Part shown: in pieces, positions 15,520 to 20,543 of the stretch
Layout of the letters: each line of letters starts with the position of its first letter
Position numbering within the stretch: the first letter of the stretch is position 1
Source of the DNA: JAZKFR01 sp040386295
Lineage (GTDB): Bacteria > Pseudomonadota > Gammaproteobacteria > Burkholderiales > Rhodocyclaceae
Direction: 5' to 3'
Assembly (NCBI GenBank): GCA_040386295.1
Contig: JAZKFR010000026.1
Location: 1-20,543 of the forward strand
Length of the DNA stretch: 20,543 nt
Program-made: the position numbers and the translations under genes
Notes under the pieces: generated by a model
Database searches by the model: none
What the model saw: only the letters and a program-made list of their open reading frames with translations
What the model was told of the DNA's origin: nothing

Positions 15520-16643
15520 AGCAGCAGCAACAGTACACAGCGCCCTGCTCAGAGGCGCACAAAGAGAACCGCATCAAGCTATCGCTGGCGCGTAGCGATT
15601 TTGTTCTGGAGCTCGATCTGCACCTACCGAGCCGGGGGATTAGCGTCATTTTTGGCGCATCAGGCTCAGGCAAAACCAGCTTGCTACGCTGCGTTGCTGG
15701 CTTAGAGCGTGCGCGCACTAGCTTGATTCAGATTAACGGACACACGTGGCAGGACGAGACGTTCAAGCCAAGCGGCCTGTTTATCCCTACTTGGCAAAGA
15801 GCAATCGCCTACGTCTTTCAAGAAACGAGCCTATTCCCTCACCTCAAGGTCTTAGGCAATCTGCGCTACGGACTGCGCGACGCAGGCAAAAGTGCAGCGC
15901 AAAGCTTAGCGCAAACAATCGAGCTGCTCGGCATCAGCCATCTGCTAGAACGCCGAGTAGATCAACTTTCTGGCGGCGAACGCCAACGCGTCGCCATCGC
16001 TCGAGCACTGGCGACGCAACCAGAAATTCTCCTGCTCGACGAGCCGCTTAACGCACTAGATAACGCGCGGCGCGCTGAGCTATTGCCGTGGTTAGGCCGT
16101 TTGCGCGACGAATTGCAAATCCCCATGCTCTACGTCACACACTCAGTGGATGAGTTGTTTCGTTTAGCCGACTGGCTAGTGGTTTTAGAGCAGGGCAAGG
16201 TCAAGGCGAGTGGACCAGCAGCCGAAGTCTTAGCCAACAGCGAACCGGCCATTCTCGTCGGCGAAGAGGCGGGCGTATTGCTCGAGGGCGAGATCAGCGA
16301 ACGTGATCCCACCTGGCATTTGGTGCGTGTCAGTCTTGATGGCGGCAGCGTTTGGCTCAGCGATCCAGGCATGGCGCTGGGGAATAAAGTACGGCTGCGC
16401 GCTCAGGCGCGCGATGTGACGATCAGCTACGCGCGCGCGCCTGAGCACGGCATCCAGAATCAGCTCGCTGGCGTCGTTGAAACGATCACAGCAGAGCAGC
16501 ACCCGGCGCACGTCATGCTGCGCGTTCGTTGCGGCAAAACCATGCTCTTGGCACGCATGACGCGGCGCGCAGTCGCCGATCTGGGCTTGCAGTGCGGACA
16601 AACTGTCTGGGTACAAATCCACGCGCTGAGCTTGCTCACTTAG
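15516..16643 (+). CDS. modC: Molybdate ABC transporter, ATP-binding subunit
   Basis: ModC powers molybdate import. In its 375 residues are Walker A GASGSGKT (47-54), a Q-loop (FQETSLFP), the ABC signature LSGGERQR starting at L151, Walker B with D175-E176, and an H-loop (VTHS). The C-terminal portion, about 260-372, is the MOP/TOBE oxyanion-binding regulatory domain expected of ModC (NQLAGVVETITAEQ...). The N-terminus has about 20 extra residues compared with E. coli ModC, including QQQQ, but the ATG overlapping the modB stop (ATGA) is the natural coupled start. It is convergent with the histidine-kinase gene, whose end lies 135 bp away, and no obvious terminator is seen in that gap. Confidence 0.93.
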   Translation: MKQQQQYTAPCSEAHKENRIKLSLARSDFVLELDLHLPSRGISVIFGASGSGKTSLLRCVAGLERARTSLIQINGHTWQDETFKPSGLFIPTWQRAIAYVFQETSLFPHLKVLGNLRYGLRDAGKSAAQSLAQTIELLGISHLLERRVDQLSGGERQRVAIARALATQPEILLLDEPLNALDNARRAELLPWLGRLRDELQIPMLYVTHSVDELFRLADWLVVLEQGKVKASGPAAEVLANSEPAILVGEEAGVLLEGEISERDPTWHLVRVSLDGGSVWLSDPGMALGNKVRLRAQARDVTISYARAPEHGIQNQLAGVVETITAEQHPAHVMLRVRCGKTMLLARMTRRAVADLGLQCGQTVWVQIHALSLLT

Positions 16644-16778
16644 TCAAAAAACAAACGCAGCAGATGGCAGAAAATAAGGCAAGCAAGCGCCGGTTTTAGT
16701 GCGAATGGTGCGTGGTGCAGAGGGTACAAAGGGTGCAAATCGGAATTAGACAGCACTAGCGGGCCATGCGGCTCATCA

Positions 16779-18710
16779 TCACTCGACAGCGCGCATCGTA
16801 TCGCGCCAACGCGCGATGACTTCTTTGAGCGCTTTCAGGGTAATCGGCTTGGGCAAATAATCGTCCATGCCGTGCACAAACGCCGCTTGCTTGTGCTCGT
16901 TGAGCACACCCGCGCTGACGCCAATGATGCGCGCCTTGACGCCTTCTGCGCGCAAGAGATTGCTCGCTTGCAGCCCATCCATTTCAGGCATGTAGACGTC
17001 CATAAAAATTAGATCGAATTTTTCTTGGCGACAAGCGTCGAGCGCAGCTTCACCGTTACCGACCATCACCACCTCGTGGGCGCCTAGCTTGCCCAACATA
17101 TTGCGCAACACCACTTGATTTACCTGATTATCTTCAGCGATCAAAATGCGAATATCACGGCGCAAAATTGTTTCGGCAATCAGCACCGGTCTCAGCACCT
17201 GACTCGTCTCAACCCGTTGCATCAATACGGTGAACCAAAAATCTGAGCCTTTACCCTCTTCACTTTCAACGCCCATCTCCCCGCCCATCATCTCAGTCAG
17301 CAGGCTACAAATCGACAGCCCTAAACCACTCCCACCGTAACGTCGTGTGGTTGATGAATCAGCCTGTTCAAAGGGACGAAATATCCGCTCAAGCTTCTGT
17401 TTTGGAATGCCAATACCCGTATCTTGCACAGAGAAACGCAGAACAATTTTGCCTGGGGGCGCTTTGATCTCACGCACATCAAGGCTGACCTGACCACGAC
17501 TCGTAAATTTGAAGGCATTGCCAATCAGATTGACCAGAATTTGCCGCAAGCGTAGGGCATCCCCTTTCACCATCACCGGCAGGCCAAAGCCCAAACGGCT
17601 GCTATAGCGCACCTCACTACTGCCGACGTGCGCCGTAAACAGCTGCTCAACTTCGCGCAATAATTCGGGCAGGCTGAAGTCTACAGACTCCAAGCTAAGC
17701 TTTTTCGCCTCAATTTTTGAGTAATCCAGAATGTCGTTAATGATCGACAACAGCGCCTCACCGCTAGAGCAGATGGTATGTGCATACTCCGCTTGCTCCG
17801 TGTTCAACGGCGTCATCGCCAATAGCTGCGCCATGCCGATCACGCCATTCATCGGCGTGCGAATTTCGTGCGACATCATGGCCAAGAATTCACTCTTAGC
17901 TCGACTCGCTTCTTTTGCTTGATCGCGCGCATCAATCAAAGCTTGCTGGGTACGCATGCGCTCCGTCGCGTCAGAGAAAGAAAAGACACGCCCGATAATC
18001 TGTTCGCCGTGTAAAGCCGGTCTGGACTTACGTTCAAAAACACGGCCATCGGCCAGATAAAGCACATCGAAGGTTTCGTCCTCGGCATCAGGCTCAATGG
18101 CGGCAAGCGCACGACAATAGGCATCTGGATCATCAAACGCACTGGCCATAAAAGCAAAAATTTGGGCATCGTCGTGCTTGATCAGAAGCTCATCAGAAAG
18201 CACCCACATCTGTGAGAAACGCTGATTCATATTGACGATACGCCCCAGCCGATCAACCAGTAACACGCCATCTGCTGTCGCTTCTAGCGTTGCGCGTAAG
18301 CGCGAGCTGACGTACGCCAACTCGTTCTCAATCTGGTGACGCGAATCGAGCAACTCGGCGCGCACCAACAGTTTGCTGGCGTCGCCATCGACCAAAAGCA
18401 CTGTTTTACTGACCGGCAACACCTGACCATCGGCGCAAAGATAAGCGCCTTCTTTTGCTCCGCGCGCAAACAAACAGTCTGTCCCCGCTGGCGCGTACAC
18501 TTGCTGCGCCACCTCTTCCCAGAAAAAAACGTCGGCGAGGGCACACTCTAGATCGGCAATCGGGCGACCAATCAATTGTTCCTGCGCGTAGCCCAAAATA
18601 CGTAAAGTAGGTTCGCTAGCGTAAACAATCGTTAGCTGCGCGCGTTCGACAAGCAGCAGGATGTCACGCGTGTGCTGCAATAAAAGCGTATCTAAATGCG
18701 CACTCATCAT
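16779..18710 (-). CDS. Hybrid sensor histidine kinase/response regulator with PAS domains
   Basis: This 643-residue signalling protein has, in order, an N-terminal PAS-like domain (about 8-110), a second PAS domain (about 140-250), a HisKA dimerisation domain with the phospho-acceptor H281 in MSHEIRTPMNG, a HATPase_c domain (about 385-505, with NLIGNAFKFT, DTGIGIP and GGSGLGLSI boxes), and a C-terminal receiver domain with AEDN, phospho-acceptor D571 in FMDVYMPEMDG, and the PKP lysine. No transmembrane segment or signal peptide is visible, so it is probably cytoplasmic. It starts immediately after the stop of the HD-GYP gene (TGA-ATG-ATG) with no separate ribosome-binding site, implying translational coupling. 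The input signal and downstream output are unknown. It has no HPt domain, so phosphate could pass to a separate HPt or to a partner. Confidence 0.93.
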   Translation of the reverse strand: MMSAHLDTLLLQHTRDILLLVERAQLTIVYASEPTLRILGYAQEQLIGRPIADLECALADVFFWEEVAQQVYAPAGTDCLFARGAKEGAYLCADGQVLPVSKTVLLVDGDASKLLVRAELLDSRHQIENELAYVSSRLRATLEATADGVLLVDRLGRIVNMNQRFSQMWVLSDELLIKHDDAQIFAFMASAFDDPDAYCRALAAIEPDAEDETFDVLYLADGRVFERKSRPALHGEQIIGRVFSFSDATERMRTQQALIDARDQAKEASRAKSEFLAMMSHEIRTPMNGVIGMAQLLAMTPLNTEQAEYAHTICSSGEALLSIINDILDYSKIEAKKLSLESVDFSLPELLREVEQLFTAHVGSSEVRYSSRLGFGLPVMVKGDALRLRQILVNLIGNAFKFTSRGQVSLDVREIKAPPGKIVLRFSVQDTGIGIPKQKLERIFRPFEQADSSTTRRYGGSGLGLSICSLLTEMMGGEMGVESEEGKGSDFWFTVLMQRVETSQVLRPVLIAETILRRDIRILIAEDNQVNQVVLRNMLGKLGAHEVVMVGNGEAALDACRQEKFDLIFMDVYMPEMDGLQASNLLRAEGVKARIIGVSAGVLNEHKQAAFVHGMDDYLPKPITLKALKEVIARWRDTMRAVE

Positions 18711-20015
18711 TCACGCTTTAGTCGCGGGGGTGGTCGAATCGCTGTCGAAGAAATAGGTGACACGCTTGCGCGGACTGAGGTAGGCGTAGACCCTTGGCGG
18801 CAACAAAGCTGGACGAATCGCCTTGCTGATCGACAGCTCTGGCATATCCTCGAGATTGAGCATAATGGCTTCCTCTTTAGGCACGGCGGGATCGTACAAA
18901 AGCACCCAGGGACGCAAAGCTTTTTGCGGATTGATCGAAACCACCATAGCAATCGCCTCGTTCGATAATTTGACAATCGAACCCGGCGGATAAACACCTA
19001 ATGAACGAATCATCAGCTGCAACATCTTGCCGTCAAATTTCGTGCGTTGATGCGCGAACATGTGCGACAAGGCCTCATGCGGCGTCATCGCCTCGTTAAA
19101 ATCAAGTGGGTTGCACAAATTGTCGTAATAATTAACGAGCGAAACCAACTGTGTCAGCGGGCTCATTTTGTCTGCCTTCAACGCACCCGGATAACCGCTG
19201 CCATCGACGTATTCATGGTGCTGCGCCAAGATCAACAAGACCCCAGACGGTAAGCCGAGCTGACGACCTATATTCACACTGTATTCGACGTGCATAGCGC
19301 GCAGCTCTCGCTCCGGCCGCGAATACTCGGTCGGCGATTTGCGCAAGACCCGATCGGGAATCTCAAGCAGGCCGATGTCGTGCAACATCGCCCCCGCCGC
19401 CAAGAGACGGGCTTGCTCGCGTGAGAAATTCAGCTCTTTCGCCAACAGCATGGACAGAATGGAGACATTCAGCCCATGGTAATAAGCATCCTCGCCACCG
19501 CATTTCTCGCCCATCACCTGCAAGGTCAAGGCTGGCGAATCAAGAAAAACAGAGACCATTTGGTCAATCAATTTTTCCATCTCCGCTAAGGTTTCTTTCG
19601 GGCGAGACATCAAATTTTTAGTGATATTGCGCATCACGGTGGCGGCTTGCAAAAAAGCTTTTTCCATCAGCGCCACCGCTTTTTTCCGCTCTTCCAGCTG
19701 CACGATGCGCGCATTTTTCTCAAGCATTGCCGGATCGAGACTAGGCATCAGTTCAGCTTCGACAGCGTGCACATTTTGCGCTTCAGGCGTATCAGGCTCG
19801 ACGTCGACAAAGGCTGGACTATCACTACGCTCGGGGTCGTAACGGAACTGCGTCAAACCCAGTGCACGTAAAGAACGCAGCTGGTCTGCCGAGCTGATTT
19901 TGAAACTATTGAGCGTGAACGGATGACGGAACCAAGGCAGGTCAATGTAAATATAAAGACCAACGCGTAACTGATCCGCAGCAACGTGATGCTCTGGTTT
20001 TATTTCTGGTGACAT
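18711..20015 (-). CDS. HD-GYP domain protein with N-terminal DUF3391 (cyclic-di-GMP phosphodiesterase)
   Basis: HD-GYP proteins hydrolyse cyclic-di-GMP. This 434-residue protein begins with DUF3391 (about 8-100; ADQLRVGLYIYIDLPW and LGLTQFRYDPERSD), then a helical linker and the HD-GYP domain (about 160-350). Catalytic features are the early His in YYHGLNVS, H212-D213, H266-H267 and D271-GSGYP-276. The usual HDxGK lysine is replaced by Leu (HDIGLLEIPD). The open frame extends upstream to a TTG at 20156, but the extra residues show no similarity to the family. The ATG at 20015 (MSPEIKPEHHV) begins shortly before DUF3391 and is chosen, although its Shine-Dalgarno sequence is weak. It is first in a two-gene unit with the hybrid kinase and probably lowers cyclic-di-GMP in response to it, which is inference. 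Confidence 0.92.
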   Translation of the reverse strand: MSPEIKPEHHVAADQLRVGLYIYIDLPWFRHPFTLNSFKISSADQLRSLRALGLTQFRYDPERSDSPAFVDVEPDTPEAQNVHAVEAELMPSLDPAMLEKNARIVQLEERKKAVALMEKAFLQAATVMRNITKNLMSRPKETLAEMEKLIDQMVSVFLDSPALTLQVMGEKCGGEDAYYHGLNVSILSMLLAKELNFSREQARLLAAGAMLHDIGLLEIPDRVLRKSPTEYSRPERELRAMHVEYSVNIGRQLGLPSGVLLILAQHHEYVDGSGYPGALKADKMSPLTQLVSLVNYYDNLCNPLDFNEAMTPHEALSHMFAHQRTKFDGKMLQLMIRSLGVYPPGSIVKLSNEAIAMVVSINPQKALRPWVLLYDPAVPKEEAIMLNLEDMPELSISKAIRPALLPPRVYAYLSPRKRVTYFFDSDSTTPATKA

Positions 20016-20220
20016 GATCGTCGTAGGCACTTTCTCATGAGGGGTGCAACTCAACAAACACTCAGTACCGAGGAATCCTAACGGACGCCAACTTAGTTTT
20101 GCACTGCTCGCCCTGAAAATACTACAAGCCAAGGAAAAAAAGTACGTCCGCGACAAAATGCTGTGCAGCGTTGGGGCTCAAATTTCGCTTTAGATGCTGG
20201 CAGCCTAGAACTCAGCGCCA
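20016..20220 (-). other. Upstream region of the HD-GYP/kinase unit
   Basis: These 205 bp separate the acetoacetate-CoA ligase terminator from the HD-GYP start. The promoter of the signalling pair is expected here, but I find no pair of boxes that stands out. A tiny open frame (MRKCLRRS, 20038 to 20012) overlaps the HD-GYP start as ATGA without a ribosome-binding site and is probably chance. Confidence 0.4.
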
Positions 20221-20257
20221 GACAAAACCAGCGCTTAACGACCTGCTCTAAGCGCTG
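20221..20257 (-). terminator. Intrinsic terminator after the acetoacetate-CoA ligase gene
   Basis: On the minus strand CAGCGCTTA (20249-20257) pairs with TAAGCGCTG (20229-20237) across an 11-nt loop and is followed by GTTTTGTC. The 9-bp stem plus short U-tract fits an intrinsic terminator about 45 bp downstream of the stop codon. Confidence 0.7.
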
Positions 20258-20259
20258 AC

Positions 20260-20315
20260 GAGCAACTTAATTGGCTGATTAGTTGCCAATTAAGTTGCTC
20301 ACTAATTAGCCAATT
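20260..20315. repeat. Two overlapping, mutually exclusive hairpins at the end of the ligase gene
   Basis: Stem 1 is a perfect 16-bp inverted repeat, 20260-20275 with 20285-20300, around a 9-nt loop. Stem 2 pairs 20269-20283 with 20301-20315 (14 of 15, the odd pair being G-T on the plus strand). They share 20269-20275, so only one can form at a time. Stem 2 also includes the ligase stop codon. The AATTGGC core occurs three times. This may be nested duplication of a palindrome or a real RNA switch/terminator accessory. Confidence 0.75.
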
Positions 20316-20543
20316 CAGGACGATCTTGAAAATACGCCAGCGCCTCAGGATTAGCCAAGGCCTCACGGTTCTTGACTGGGCGGCCATGCACTACGTGCCG
20401 CACAGCCAGTTCGACGATTTTGCCGCTTTTAGTACGCGGAATATCGAGCACTTGCACGACTTTGCTCGGCACATGGCGCGGTGTCGTGTTCTGACGAATC
20501 TGCTGCTTAATTCGCGCGATCAGCGTTTAGTCTAAAGCAAGTC
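20302..20543 (-). CDS. Acetoacetate-CoA ligase, C-terminal fragment, with an in-frame stop near the window edge
   Basis: The minus strand encodes the last 74 residues of an acyl-CoA synthetase most like acetoacetate-CoA ligase, which activates acetoacetate to acetoacetyl-CoA. Marks are NTTPRHVPSKV, the DIPRTKSGK motif with the lysine needed for adenylation, VELAVR and HGRPVKNREALANPEAL. It ends in tandem stops TAG-TGA. Upstream in the same frame the codons run LALD, then TAA (20527-20529), then TLIARIK. The family continues through this point, often with an acidic residue here, so a GAA-to-TAA change or a sequence error is suspected. If real, the protein would lose its catalytic C-terminal subdomain. 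The rest of the gene is outside the window. Confidence 0.8.

Noticed and set aside
16644..16778. Terminator between convergent modC and the histidine kinase
   Set aside because: Only short GGTGC direct repeats and a weak T-run are present. No GC-rich stem precedes a T-tract on either strand.
20016..20156. Longer HD-GYP start at the TTG at 20156
   Set aside because: The 47 extra residues have no family similarity. DUF3391 begins shortly after the ATG at 20015.
1..20543. Mobile elements, CRISPR arrays, toxin-antitoxin or defence genes
   Set aside because: No transposase, integrase, terminal repeat pair, spaced repeat array or defence domain was seen. The window is housekeeping and signalling genes.

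Overview
This window looks like a chromosomal segment of a betaproteobacterium, most likely Burkholderiales and possibly Oxalobacteraceae. The grounds are protein sequence character and gene order: tRNA-Tyr/Gly/Thr followed by tuf, tRNA-Gln-prs-rplY-pth, polA-LOG-DUF2782-thrB, BPSS1780-type membrane proteins, and a DUF3391 HD-GYP protein. The genus call is inference. Base composition and codon use look even across the window, and I see no insertion sequence, prophage, CRISPR array or clear foreign island. Most of it is housekeeping DNA.

Layout. (1) 1-502, minus strand: the first 13 codons of tuf (EF-Tu), preceded by tRNA-Thr(GGT), tRNA-Gly(TCC) and tRNA-Tyr(GTA), with a sigma-70-like promoter at 519-547. 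This resembles the E. coli tyrU-glyT-thrT-tufB unit. (2) 883-4458, plus strand: one large fused indolepyruvate ferredoxin oxidoreductase, followed by a perfect 20-bp inverted repeat. (3) 4702-7545, minus strand: pth (containing a 10-N gap), rplY with a strong bidirectional terminator, prs and tRNA-Gln(TTG). (4) 7746-10568, minus strand: polA, divergent across a 30-bp gap from a LOG-family gene. (5) 10599-16643, plus strand: LOG-family protein, secreted DUF2782 protein, terminator, homoserine kinase (thrB), two tandem BPSS1780-type membrane proteins, then modB and modC overlapping by 4 bp. No modA is present. (6) 16779-20015, minus strand: an HD-GYP cyclic-di-GMP phosphodiesterase followed directly by a hybrid histidine kinase. 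They abut as TGA-ATG in one reading frame, so they are probably translationally coupled. (7) 20221-20543, minus strand: the C-terminus of acetoacetate-CoA ligase, followed by two hairpins. The second hairpin has a U-rich tail.

How the genes relate. tRNA-Gln, prs, rplY and pth form a translation and PRPP-supply cluster. modB and modC are the membrane and ATPase parts of a molybdate importer and need a binding protein encoded elsewhere. The HD-GYP/hybrid-kinase pair is a plausible two-gene signalling unit.

No wholly new system is evident. The points most worth a second look are the interlocking, mutually exclusive hairpins at 20260-20315; an in-frame stop in the acetoacetate-CoA ligase fragment near the window edge; the in-frame TGA-ATG junction of the signalling pair; the Lys-to-Leu change in the HDxGK motif; and the large palindrome at 4480-4524.
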